Part shown: positions 46,859 to 58,393 of the stretch, one piece after another
Layout: each line of letters begins with the position of its first letter
Position numbering within the stretch: the stretch's first letter is position 1
Source: Diphasiastrum complanatum
Taxonomy: Eukaryota; Streptophyta; Lycopodiopsida; Lycopodiales; Lycopodiaceae
Direction: 5' to 3'
NCBI GenBank assembly: GCA_029204225.1
Contig: CM055095.1
Location: 74,145,501-74,209,500, forward strand
DNA: 64,000 nucleotides
Made by a program: the position numbers and the translations under genes
The notes under the pieces: generated by a model
Seen by the model: the letters and a program-made list of their open reading frames with translations, nothing else
Database searches by the model: none
What the model was told of the DNA's origin: nothing

Positions 46859-47234
46859 TCTATCGAATAAATGACGAAAGCTCCACAGATCGCAACAGGT
46901 CGTAATGGAATGCTTGATCACAAAGATAGTGATCGTAAGTAACAAAAAAAAAGCATAAAACACAAGACGAAAGTGTGAAAATGAAAATAGAAAATGACTA
47001 TGATATGCAGTGGCGATTTAACAAGGATGATGGCGTGTCATGATGACATGACATCTGTCATTTCCATTATTAAGGACGTGCATGGCTCAGGGTTTCAAAA
47101 TACAATTTAACATATCAGTCTTAATGATGGTAGGACCGTTAATAAAATGGAAATTATGAACAAAAAATTCATCCGTTTTTATATTTAAAGCGTAACACGT
47201 GTGAATAAGTTTAACGTGGACATCTTAAACAGAT

Positions 47235-49873
47235 GGAGACAAAAAGTCTCTAGAAGACCTTCACTGGAAGAATGGTCTACCACTGTCGTTGGAAACTGAT
47301 CTGCATCGACCCTAACTACCTGTAGATTGTCGCTGGAGAAGAGCGGGAGGATGGTCGCGTGAAGATGGGTTCCATGAACGTGTGGAAAGCTGGCTACATA
47401 TGCACAATGCCTCGGAAACTGCTTGAGAAGATGGCCGCTAGCTGCAAACTGTCCATAAGAATGTGTTGGAAGAGATCCTACATGGCTGCATAGAACCCAC
47501 ACTAGAATCATGCACTAGAGATAGAAATGTGTGGTCTGCCCTACTGTTGGCTCTGAAAACGAATAAGAAACTATTGCTGTCCTGCGTGGAAGAAGTTGAA
47601 ATCCGCTTGAAGTATGAGATGAATGAAATATGAAGCGTTGCCCTAGATTCCGCCCTTGCTGTCTCAGTAGAATGTCCTGGAAGGCCAAAAAACTTCTTGC
47701 TAAACAGGTTCAATAATACGTTGGCTTGTCTACAAAGCCCTAGTTGCTCAAATTAGCCCTAACTATCTTCCCTAGAGTGTGTGCTAACTTGCTTAAAATT
47801 TGCAATCTCTTACACATTTGAAGAGAGTGGAGGTCTCAACTGGTTCAATTGGTTCTTGACTGATCCGACGTCCTTCGTTGTGGTGCGTTGACAAAGTTGA
47901 ATATGCCCCTTTAGTTCATTCGAGCTAGGCCATGTCACTTTGCTTTAGACGTGGCCTTAAGAGTGAATGGAAGGTTAAATAGTTGATCGTCAATAGCTTA
48001 GAATATGCTTCATACTAAACTCAAAAGTTAAATACGTCATGATTGTTGAAAATTGTCACTTCTAACTTGTCATTTTTTATTGTAAATAAAGATCAATCAT
48101 GAGTATAATGTTCATGATCTGATTTCACATGTGTGGAGCGTGTTCCCACGTGTGAAAGAAAGTACTTTTCATATTTGTAAATATCTACTTTGATTTTGTA
48201 TCAATCAAGTCAAGTGTGAACATGATTTGACTAGTTTTTTAGTCAAGTTGACTAGTCACCTAGAAGTTAGCTTATCCTTGCATGTGCATGAGTAATTGCT
48301 CCCACATGGCAAGTGGATGTTCACACATGTGTATATAGTTCTAGAAGATAAGAGTTGACCATTTTTCTTAGATCCTATTTTGTAGGGAATATTGAATTTA
48401 GGAGACTAGCTCTTTGGATTTTAGCCATATTCTAGAAGGTCAACTTTGGATAAGGATCAAGGATGGATCAAATGGATAGATCTGAGTGATGTGGCACTCT
48501 TCACACATGTGAAGACCTGTTGGACTGTACCAGACTCATGGATGTACTTGATCCATAAAAGGATCATCATTTTGCTAATGAGATTGATGAGACTTTTGCA
48601 TTCTACACTTTTGTGAGATTTCTAGTCAATAGAATTGTGATTTTATTGAATGATTGCTATCAAGAACCTATGTACTTGTTGTTTCAGGTGAAGGCCGTAC
48701 AATGGATAGTACTCCACACGTGTGAGGCCGCTCTCACTTGTTTATGAAGATTTGATCCATTGCTCTTGCTTAAAATGTAAGTGTAGTGAATCTAGATCAA
48801 GATCTAAGTGTAGAACTTGATAGATCCATTGATTAAGCAACCAATAACTCTCTCAGGATTGTTAAGTACAATCATCAATGTCCTAAAACTGAAATTTTAT
48901 CATGGTATCAGAGCCGAGTAAGATAGTGATCATTTGATTCATAAAACTTACAAAGATCATTGGCAAAATTTGTTTTTGGCCAATACTAGTGAGGGCGAGT
49001 TCATCTATAGTGATAGCTTGTTTCTATTTGGACCAAATCGACTTGGAGGCTGTGTATGTCTTTTCACACGTGTGAAACCGTACAACAACTTTCATTTCAA
49101 GTTACCTTGTGTATTTTGGTCCTATAATCTCAATTCTAGTCCAAATCTAGTGCTTTTTAAAGCATAGTATTGATCTAGAATCAATCTAGATAATGCCTAT
49201 GACCAAATAGAGTTTTGGATCATTGAAGCATTTCTTATTGGAGTTTAAGATCAGATCTAAGAGGCTGATTTGTTCAGATCCTTAGTTGAAGTGAAACCTC
49301 TAAGAAAAGTCTAAAGCAAAATTTTTGTGAGAGTGAAAGCTAGGAATTTTTGTCAAGATCTAATTACGATATCATTCAAGCTTGTGTGCAAGTCTGATAG
49401 AGACAAGGCTAGCTCCAAAGAGTATCAACAAAGACTATGCAAGTACGTCCCAGAAGTACATGAATCTAATTTGATGACATGACGTCAGCAAATACTCCCT
49501 AGGTCGTGGCTAATCTGCCACTCTTGTAATTCCTTGATTATTTGTAATTGCTTAATCACTCTAATCTTAAAGTTACACACTTTTGTGAGATTTCTAGTCA
49601 ATAGAATTGTGCTTTTATTGAATGATTGCTATCAAGAACCTATGTACTTGTTGTTTCAGGTGCAGGCCGTACAGTGGACAGTACTCCACACGTGTGAGGC
49701 CGCTCTCACTTGTTTATGAAGATTTGATCCATTGCTCTTGCTTAGATCTAAGTGTAGTGAATCTAGATCAAGATCTAAAGTGTAGGACTTGATAGATCCA
49801 TTGATTAAGCAACCAATAACTCTCTATGATTGTTAAGCACAATCGTTAATGTCCTAAAACCAAAATTTTATCA
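47235..49873 (+). mobile_element. L element, right copy
   Basis: A long LTR-like block ends TTTTATCA at 48902. The PBS TGGTATCAGAGC lies at 48903-48914. About 670 bp of non-coding internal DNA follows, then a second copy of the last 290 bp of the LTR (about 49584-49873, TGTGAGATTTC to TTTTATCA). It is the inverted counterpart of 2617-5235 and a direct counterpart of 31550-33954. No coding capacity is seen. Confidence 0.75.
48903..48914 (+). other. Primer binding site, initiator tRNA-Met type (L, right)
   Basis: TGGTATCAGAGC directly follows the LTR end TTTTATCA. Confidence 0.85.
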
Positions 49874-50400
49874 TGACCTTCCTAATAACAACTAGGAAAT
49901 GGATGATAATTGTGCCAATAAAGAAGTGCCTTCAAACCATAAGCATATGCATGGGCAAAGTCCTTAGAAATTGACCAGTTTGTAAGATCAGTGCCTCAGA
50001 ATTAAGTTTCATGAGCAAGCCTTTAAGAATATAGGTGTATATATCACTTAATAAAGCTTAAAGATATTCTATGCATTACAGCCATAGGCAAGGCTTTTTG
50101 AGAGTGTTTTGCTAGGAATTTTGAGTGGATCTATTACACCATCATTCAAGATTGGGCTAAATCAGGGTTAGGGTTTTTGGTTCACCCAAAAACCATGTGC
50201 CATATAACTTGACTATCATTAAAAAATCAAAAGCCAAAATACATTTTAGAATTACTTGGGTCCTTTCTTATTTTGGCCCATTGATATTTTAGATCTATCT
50301 GAGCTACTTCCCGTGTCTTTGGCTTACAAGTGCATGTAGGAAAAAAAATAATTATTCTTCCACACAGAACACAATGAAAGTTTGAATAAATCAAACTAAT
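49874..50400 (+). repeat. R repeat, outer copy
   Basis: This is a direct repeat of 35519-36046. It starts TGACCTTCC right after the L end and stops at AAACTAATAT. The minus-strand copia-4 LTR follows after ATCAG. The inverted-repeat pairing with the left arm stops inside R at 50016. Confidence 0.88.
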
Positions 50401-50405
50401 ATCAG

Positions 50406-51268
50406 TGTCTTCAATTGGGACTGTATCTGATCTATGTACTAATAGAACAGTATAAGCTCTGATTGAATATCCGTGCGAAAATTATATGCGAAAGTAAGAG
50501 ACAACTTAAGACAATAAGAAACTATTGATCAAAAATGAATTTTTATAACTCTGAAGCTGATTTATCAATATACATCTCTTGTTGTCTTATCTCGTTGTTG
50601 TGTCTCTGATTGAGTGAGTGTGTTACAACGAGTAGTGCATATGTATTTGTATTGCTATAGGACAGGTCTTTTGGCCTTTTATTTACAAGTCTTTTGGCCT
50701 TTTAATGCTGTAACAGTAGATATCTAATCATTTACGACGGTTGATATTCAAATAGATGCTCTGTTTCCAAGGTCAAATAAATTTTGTTTGCAAATTATCC
50801 GCGACAGTTTATCTCTTTGTCTTAGCTTCGTGTTTCGCGAATTATTTGTGAGACTTGTCTCTTCACAACATTTTCGTCTTTCGCAAATTGTTCGCGACAG
50901 ATGACAATTCTTGAGCTTGAAAAAAAAATCTAGAATATTTCACGAACTCTTCACGACAGTTTCGCGACAGTTGAGCTTGAAGAATAGTCCAGAAGATTTT
51001 GCGAATTGTTCGTGACAATTTCGTGACATCTGAGGTTTGAACAAGAAACAAAATATTGCGTGATAAGATTCTGTTTGCGAATCTTTCGAGCTTCAACAAG
51101 AAAAAACCATGAGCTTCTACAAGAAACTGATTCGCGAATCTTTCGAGTTGACTGCAAGACAAAGTTTGCGAATCCTTCGAGGTTGATCACAAATAAAAAT
51201 GTTTCGAGTTCGTGTTCATTTCTTACTTTGTTAGTAGAATCAAGATCTGTCTGATTAGTTTTTCTACA
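50406..51268 (-). repeat. 3' LTR of copia-4
   Basis: On the minus strand it starts TGTAGAAAAACTAATC, after the purine tract TTTGAGAGGGAGC, and ends TTGAAGACA, giving 863 bp. The middle carries many TTCGCGAA/GCGAATCTTTCG-type words (about 50800-51180). ATCAG at 50401-50405 is a possible target duplication half. The other end of the element is lost. Confidence 0.72.
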
Positions 51269-54228
51269 GCTCCCTCTCAAAGTGGGCAGTTGGATTAATC
51301 CCAATCTTCTCCGCTGCTTCTTGAACAAAGCTTTACTGAATGGCTTCGTAAAGATATCAGTTGTCATTTCCGCTGTGGGTATGAAGACTGTCTTCAGTAT
51401 CTTCTTCTCGACTAAGTCCCGAATCACATGATATTTGATAGCTATGTGTTTCGTTATTGAGTGAAATACAAGATCTTTTGTAAGATAGATTGCCGAAGTG
51501 TTATATATTAACAAGACATAAGGTTCATAAATAGATTCATCAAATCCTTCCAACATCTATTTAATCCAGATCAGCTCGTTTGCCATCTTGGCTACTGCTA
51601 CATATTTCTCTTCACAGGAAGATTGAGCTACTACTGTTTGCTTCTTGCTTATTCAGAGTATAGTTGCGCTAGATGCTAGAGTACAACCTCCTGAAATACT
51701 TTTGCTATCATCCTTCATGGATGCCCAGCTTGCGTCACTATAAGATTCGATGAAAAGTCCAACTTCCTTCGAATAACATAGTTCATAATCTTTCATTTTC
51801 TGGAGATATTGTAGTACTCTCTTTGCCAACTTCCAATGCAACGATCTTGGATTCTGATTATATTGGCTCAACCTATGTACTACAAACGCTATATTAGGTT
51901 TGGTGTTGTCTGCTAGATATAACAGTGATCTAATTAGCCTATGATATGGTGTTTTGGCCATTCGTTCCTCTTCCTCGAGAGTCTATGGACAATCTGCCTT
52001 GCTCAATATTGTTCTAGGTATCATGGGAGTATGCACACCTTTGCATTCGCGCATGTTGAAGTCTTCAATGATCTTCTGAGTGTACTTTTGTTGGTGAAGA
52101 TACAACTTACCACCTTCAAAGTCTTTCATGATCTGCAAGCCTAGATAAATTTTAGCTTCTCCTAGGTCAGCGATCTCAAATATTTCAGGAATGTCTCTTT
52201 TGACATCTGAAATTAACTTATCTCTTCTTGAGAAGATAAGTGTGTCATCAACATAGACAGCTAGAATGATTATTTCATTTTGGACATGCTTGATATAGAC
52301 ATTTGACTCAGCAAATAGAGGTTTGAAGCCTAAGGAATGTAGTGTTTCGTCCTTCTTTCTATACCATTGTCTGGCTGCTTGTTTCAGACCATAATACTTT
52401 TATTCATGTGACATCCGTATTCTGGATATTCTTGGTTTACAAAACCAAGTGGTTGGTCCATGAATAAGTCTTCCTCCAATTCTGCATGCAGGAAAGTAGT
52501 TTTCTCATCCACAATATGGATTCTTAGATCATGAGCCACTGCATACGCGAATAACAAGCAAATTGATGTATGTTTGTCTACCGATGAGAAAGTTTCAGTG
52601 TAGTCGATCCCATACTTTTGTGAAAATCCTTTAGCAACTAACCTTGCCTTATATCTGATGTTTTCTCCATCAGGACCTGTTTTGATCTTGTAGATCCACT
52701 TGCACTTGACTGGTTTTCTACCATCAGGTATAGGTGCAAGTGTCCATACATTGTTCTTATACATGAATGAAATTTCGTCCTCCATTGTCTGAATCTAGCG
52801 ATCTTTATCTGGTCCATCAACAGTTTCCTCAAATATTTGAGGTTCATCAGAGAATCCACAAAATTTGATGGCTATGTCAAAAACATCCTGACCATATCTT
52901 TCTGGTGGTTTTTGTTGTCTGTCAGATCTTCTCACAGGTGGTTTCAAGTTCGATTCTGCAGGTTTCGAGTTTGATTCTGATTCGAACTTTTCGGCTGAAA
53001 TTCGAACTGGAGATTCAAGTCTGTCAGGTACTCGATCTTTCATCTTCTGCTTGTTTCACTTCTGTCGCCGTTGGTAGCTCATAATAGTTTTTGAAAATTT
53101 CATAGCCGACTAGATCACTGTCTGCTATGTATTTCGACTCATCAAATTTAACCTCTCGAACAACTTTTATCTTGCCAGTTTCGGGTACATGGACACGTTA
53201 ATATGACGAATGTAACTCGAATCCTACCAAAAAACCTTGTTCTATCTTTTCATCGAGTTTCTTTATCAATTTATCTGGTATGTGCATATACACTGTGCAT
53301 CCGAATGTTCGAACATGTGCTAGATCTGGCTTCGTCTTCCACCATATCTCATGAGGAGTTTTATCCAGTATTTGAGATTTCATGATACGATTCTAAAGAT
53401 AATTTGATGTAGCCACTGCTTTTGCCCACAACTATTTTGGTGCTTTCGCATGAGCCATCATACACCTTGCAGCTTCCATAAGTGTACGATTTATTCCTTC
53501 AACTATTCCATTGTGATGAGGTGTGTAAGATGTAGTCTTTGTATGCACAATACCTCGATCAGTACAATAAGCTTTGAATTTGTTGGAGATGTACTCACCT
53601 CCACGATCTGTGCGAATCTACTTCAACTTATTGCATGTCTGATTCTCAGCCCAATTCGTATACTCAACGAATTTTTTAAAAGCTTCAAATTTAGTACGTA
53701 TAAAGTATACTACAACGAACTTGCTGAAGTCATCAATAAACGTAATGAAGCACTTTGCATCACCCAACGACAATACTCCGAATGGTCCACAAATATTTGA
53801 ATGCACAATTTCAAGTACCTTAGTTGCTTAATAAACAACCTTACTGAAAGGTGTTCTAGTCATCTTGCCTTTAAGACAAGATTCGCAGGTAGCTCAAATA
53901 TCTCTACGTTTTTTTGACTCCTTGAATTCTCTGACTTTTGTTGGCTTGGTACAAGGCTTCCATGTTCATGTGACATAGCCTCTTGTGCCACAATATATCT
54001 GTTAAATTCGGAGTTTGAGTGGCTTCATTTCTATTGGTCACCAATAAATGTACAATCATCCTATATGTCAGATTTCCATTGGTTTGCAATGCATCCTGCC
54101 AGAGTCTGCGAATGTGCAAGTTTTCTATTGGATATTCCAATAAACACAATGTTCGAGATCTTATGACAGTTTGTCTGCCTCCTTCAAAAGCAATATAGCA
54201 TAGCCTACGTTCCCCTCTCATTCATTCA
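51269..54228 (-). pseudogene. Ty1/copia element 4: integrase, RT, RNase H, broken
   Basis: From 54221 downward on the minus strand the blocks run in this order. GAG-pre-integrase (ILWHKRLCHMNMEALYQ). Integrase (MHSNICGPFG with Asn at the first catalytic Asp; AKCFITFIDDFSK; PHEIWWKTKPDLAHVRTFGC). RT (WIYKIKTGPDGENIRYKARL, VAKGFSQKYGIDYTETFSSV, and YVDDTLIFS near 52220 in another frame). RNase H (YSDASWASMKDDSKSISGGC; HIAIKYHVIRDLVEKKI; MTTDIFTKPFSKALFKKQ). Stops and frameshifts are frequent. Gag, protease and 5' LTR are missing; the sequence changes near 54230. Confidence 0.9.
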
Positions 54229-54233
54229 TTACG

Positions 54234-55052
54234 TGTGCAGGAAATGGAGGGGAGACACTAGTCTCGAAGTTCAAATACAATATGTATTCTTACATAATAG
54301 AAGAACACTTCCTCTATGGCAGACGTGAACTAATGCAGTAGTTCGTTAGCCTATCAGATTTATGTTTCTACACTATTCTTCAGGATTAAGAACCGGAGTG
54401 TGACAGACTCTGATGTACCTCTGATTTCCTTGTGAATGATTCAACACCCTTACTTTGTGTCTAGTTAGAATGATCCTGTGATTGTCATTGGGATTCTGTT
54501 GAATGATGGATTCTTCACTCTGTATATTTGTAATTAAGGTTGACCAGGTATTAATCGAACTATACAATGGATCAAGATTTGTTTTACAGAACTCTAGAGT
54601 AACAAGTTTATCTTGGCTATTGAGGGACAAGATAGTTCATTGTAAGTATTGTCAGAGAAACCGTTTGGCCTTGCAAAATATGATGTATTGTCAAAGTTGA
54701 AACCTGATTTATAGTGCACATCTCTTGTTCTCGGCCCTGTCTATGATCTTAATGCTAAGTTGATGGTTAGTTTCTTCAAGATATTGTTCTCCAGAAACAG
54801 GACTTCATGGTTGAACATTCTGAATATTTTCTCTGGTGTTTGTTCTACCTTGTACAATTTCCTTGGCAGTACTAGCTGCCATTCATAAATATCCTCTGAC
54901 AACCAGATTATTCTTCCATTTCATTGAACTTCACTACTAAATCCTAATTTCCATCAATAATGATAGAATATCTCTTATATGTGCTCTCTTCATGGGGAAC
55001 GACACTCATTATACTACATTCTTCTGCATTTCTTAGTAAGCATGTTACGACA
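54234..55052 (+). repeat. Probable gypsy LTR (second family)
   Basis: The end GTTACGACA followed 12 bp later by TGGCACCGTTGCCC matches the LTR/PBS layout at 21021-21051. A plausible start is TGTGCAGGAAATGG at 54234, where copia-4 stops. The start is a guess, because no partner LTR is present. Confidence 0.45.
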
Positions 55053-55064
55053 CAAGCTTATTTT

Positions 55065-55081
55065 TGGCACCGTTGCCCAGG
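55065..55081 (+). other. Gypsy-type primer binding site
   Basis: TGGCACCGTTGCCCAGG is close to the Athila/Tat-type PBS (TGGCGCCGTTGCCGGGGA). It follows a TTACGACA LTR end. Confidence 0.7.
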
Positions 55082-55292
55082 AGCTCAGTCAATAGAAATT
55101 CCTATCTTTGAAGATAAATTTGGGCCTGTCAAAGAAATATTTGAGGTGATTGAGGCTCAACCATTGCAGTCTATATTGACCTTTGAGAAAAAGAACCAGC
55201 TTTATGCATATTCGAAGCAACTTTTTGCTTTGCTTAATCAAGAACCCTTAATTGCTCATGAAGGCTGTTTAATCCACTTATGGAAGGCATAA
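55082..55292 (+). other. Short open frame after the gypsy PBS, unrecognised
   Basis: A frame of about 70 codons follows the PBS (SIEIPIFEDKFGPVKEIFEV; LYAYSKQLFALLNQEPLIAH) and ends at 55292. I do not recognise it. Its position suggests the 5' leader or start of gag of a decayed gypsy element. It has no visible domain. Confidence 0.3.
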
Positions 55293-56477
55293 TTTACTCT
55301 ATCAAGTTGATTTGATGGCAATAACCACAAGTGCAGACTGTCTTTTTTCTAAATATTCAGAAGATTCAAAGAAATCAGAGGCAAACCTGATTTATTTATT
55401 ATTATATCGGTATTTCTAACCACCTTAAAGAGCAAAAAATATTTTTCTTTTGTTGTTTTTAATTCTTTTAGCTCTGTAAATTCATTTATAGTTTGTCAAA
55501 TGTATTCAGTTTTTGTAATGTGCAAACTGAAGGTCCTCTGTTATGTTAATAAAATTTTGGTTTTATATAAGCAATCACTGATTTATGCTTTTCCATAACC
55601 AGGTTCTTGTTTGTTTTTCTTTGTTTTGCTTGGTTTCAAATTTTGAAAGGACCTTCATTCTAAATAATGGGCTACTACTAAGGCTATGATGCTGACTAAG
55701 AGACTGACATTGTTGATTCTATATTATTCTGCAAGCCAAATCATCGAAGTTAACTTGATGCCGATTTTTCTATGGAACATTATCCGGAGGAGCTGTTCTA
55801 TGCTGATTTTTCATTGTGCTGCGAAATTACAAGTTGCTAGATACTCATTTTATGAAGAAATAAGCCTACTCATACTACTATGCTGATCTTGTGCTGGCTG
55901 TTGATTAATTGCTGCTGCCAAGGAAGGAATATATGATGTTGCAGTTCAATATTCGATGTTAAGTTGTCGTAAGGCTGCTTGTAAGTCCTTTCTATATGCT
56001 TATTTTATCAAAGACAATGCAACAATGTTTTGCCTCATCAAGGACTATAGAGGTCCAGATTAGTCGGCAGGGTCTATTGGGCATGACTGAAGTTTGGAGC
56101 TGAATGTTTTTGTTTTGAAGTACAGATGTTTATCCTAGTTGATCCTATGTCGAGGGCATATTATGAAAATCTACAATTGGATGATATGAATTGATTATTA
56201 TGATGCAAAACTGATTTTTGAAGAGATACTTTTTTTTTTTTTGAGGCAACAACAGATGTTTCTGAGTTCTCAAGTTATGCTGATTCTAAGCTATGAAGAT
56301 GTAGGTTGTTCATGATATTCGTTCTTTCTATTATTGCCAAGTCAGATATTATTCAAACCTTCGACAATGTACCACCATCTCAATGCTTGCAAGGTCACTG
56401 CACAACTGAGGAGGAGGACATGTGATGGCTTGGTTTTCCTGTTTATTAAAATTCTCAACTTTTTAAAGCTAAATTAT
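55293..56477. other. No gene seen
   Basis: AT-rich DNA without a defensible frame. It includes T-rich runs and short loosely repeated words such as ATGCTGATTTT (around 55760-55810). It is possibly decayed TE internal sequence. Confidence 0.4.
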
Positions 56478-57474
56478 AAGCCATGCCTCTGGCTGTAGTG
56501 CATAGAATACCTTCAAGCTATATTAAGTGATATATCCATTGTTGGAGGGTTTGCGGATCTCAAGGCAACCCTAACCCTAGTTAATAAGTGAGAGGGATTT
56601 GGCACCTTGCATGTGTAAGTCCAACCCGATGATCACACAGTTATTTGATTGATTAGTTTAAAGTCAATAAAAGGACTTTAGGCCTTTTTGTGGGACTTTC
56701 AATGTCGCAGGGCCTAAATGTCAAGTTAGTGAATAAAGTTAGATTTCCCTCCAATTTTGATGGTTCCCACACTTTTTTAAATTTGAATAAAAAGAAAGGC
56801 AAGACTGGACCAATAGGATTCAGAGGCCAGGGTCCTCCTTTCTACTATAAGAAGGGACCAACTCGAGTTGCTCCTCATGTCCATTTCCTCATTTCAATAA
56901 AGCAGATTGGTTCTCTTCATAAATGGATTGATGAATGTCCTTGCTCTCTATCACTTTTCCTCCATCTCTCATGCTTATTTGGATTTTGCTAATTGTTGGA
57001 TCTGAGTGTTATTGGGATTGTATGTTATTATACTTTTTATGAGAGAGAAAGGGAGAGAGAGAAAGAGTAAGCTATCTCTGTTATGGATGTGTAGTGTTAA
57101 GGGATTGTAAATGTTAAGGGATGTGTAGTATTAAAGAGTAGGGTTAATGGATGTAGAGATAGATGTGAATCCTCCATTCATGTTGAAATCTGAACTAAAC
57201 TATCGCTCTCATGGGAACGAACCTACGCGTGACAACTAACTCCGTCTCTTTGATGCTAGATTGACTAGATCTTGGATTTAGGTTAGGCAAGGAAAGAAAC
57301 CCACTACATCCATCTATATTTTTGAAGGCTTGCTCATGAAAATTTATTCTGAGGCACTAATCTTACAAACTGGTCAATTTCTAAGGACTTTGCCCATGCA
57401 TATGCTTATGGTTTGAAGGCACTTCTTTGTTGGCACAATTATCATCCATTTCCTAGTTGCTATTAGGAAGGTCA
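56478..57474 (-). repeat. R repeat copy split by a solo LTR
   Basis: 56478-56539 and 57309-57474 together align with the reverse complement of the first part of R (35519-35740). Shared landmarks are GCATAGAATACCTTCAAGCT, TTAAGTGATATATCCA, GGCTTGCTCATGAAA and CCTAGTTGCTATTAGGAAGG. The break is filled by the solo LTR at 56540-57308. Confidence 0.85.
56540..57308. mobile_element. Solo LTR with 5-bp target-site duplication
   Basis: A 769-bp segment starts TGTTGGAGGG and ends CCCACTACA. It is flanked on both sides by TCCAT (56535-56539 and 57309-57313), and the flanks join into uninterrupted R sequence. It has no PBS or coding region inside, so it is an LTR left by recombination of a full element. 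An internal stretch repeats GGATGTGTAGTGTTAAGGGA (57085-57160). The short frame at 56690-56992 inside it has no recognisable domain. Confidence 0.85.
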
Positions 57475-57534
57475 GGACGTATTTAGCTTTTGAGTTTTGT
57501 ATAAAGCATGTTTTAAGCTATTGACGATCAACTA
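57475..57534 (-). repeat. L fragment attached to R
   Basis: GACGTATTTAGCTTTTGAG to GACGATCAACTAT matches L at 4445-4505. R meets it at GTCA, which also precedes this point in L. This looks like an internal deletion of an R-L junction through a 4-bp overlap. Confidence 0.75.
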
Positions 57535-57639
57535 TTGGATCAATAGAAAGATCTGACTAGGATGAAATCAAGAAAAAACCATTGAAAAGGGACTAAAATC
57601 ACACTAAGAGCCATCAAAACTGATCAGATCCTCACAGAT

Positions 57640-58369
57640 CAAGATTGCTTTCCTTCATCCATCAAGATCCAATATCCCTGGACTTCCCCAATGAATGAAT
57701 TTGAGATCAAGATGATCAGTAGCAAGAAGAGTTGGAAATCAAGCACCAAACCTCCCTAGAGTTGTAGCCGCACAGATTGAAGCAGGAGCCAGACCAACAA
57801 CGATAGACCCAATGGATCAACCCATACTTGTTGTACCCTTGCAAGCAGTTCGGAGGACACCTCGTCTCGAAATGCCAAAATACGATGGATCGACAAATCC
57901 TATCAGGTTCCTCTAGGTCTACGAACAAGAGTGCAAAATTTATGGCGAACAGACTCTTGAGAAAAAATTGAAGCTGTTTTCCATGTCATTAGTAGCTGCA
58001 GCCCATGATTGTTTCTTCAATCAATTAGCCAAAGAAAAGTCCACATGAGAGGGGGTTAAAGCGGCTCTTATCACCCGCTTTAAACCAAGAAAGTTTCTAG
58101 AAGACGTGTTTCTCCTTCTGAGAAAAATCAAAATGGGAAAACGAGAAAGGGACCTACACTATATCAAACGGGTCAAACATCTACGATCCGAGTGCAACAC
58201 GGCCCTGACTCCCGATCATGTAGTGATCATGTGGTTCCTAGCTGGATTACCACGAAGCATCAGAAGAAAGCTTAAACGTCGGGAGCAGTATGCTACATCA
58301 CAAGAAGCCATGAAAGATGCCATCAGGGAAGAAGATGAAGCATCAGATGATGACTCAAGCCATAACTAA
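57640..58369 (+). pseudogene. Ty3/gypsy gag relic (another family)
   Basis: The frame reads through VVRRTPRLEMPKYDGSTNPI, a stop in FL*VYEQECKIYGEQ, then LEKKLKLFSMSLVAAAHDCF, a stop before EGVKAALITRFKPRK, and an open frame to 58369. Landmarks in the last part are LEDVFLLLRKIKMGKRERDL, MWFLAGLPRSIRRKLKRREQ and an acidic end. This is the retrotransposon gag layout, with WFLAGLP shared with the central gypsy gag. No PBS, protease or pol follows. Confidence 0.75.
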
Positions 58370-58393
58370 GTCTTTTTAGTTGCTTTAGCTTTT

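Larger units (their letters stand above)
36047..50016 (-). repeat. Right arm of the giant inverted repeat
   Basis: This is the reverse complement of 2475-18163 in the same module order. Relative to the left arm it lacks gypsy DNA corresponding to 7012 to about 9596, has 826 bp extra at 37404-38229, and keeps about 31 bp near 44135-44165 that the left lost. The arms are separated by 17.9 kb of non-repeated DNA. Confidence 0.95.

Noticed and set aside
54373-54630. 85-codon minus-strand frame
   Set aside because: It lies in a probable gypsy LTR, has no domain and no continuity with copia-4.
56560-56585. CCCTAACCCTAG as telomere-like repeats
   Set aside because: There are fewer than two full units, inside a solo LTR. 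This is no interstitial telomere array.
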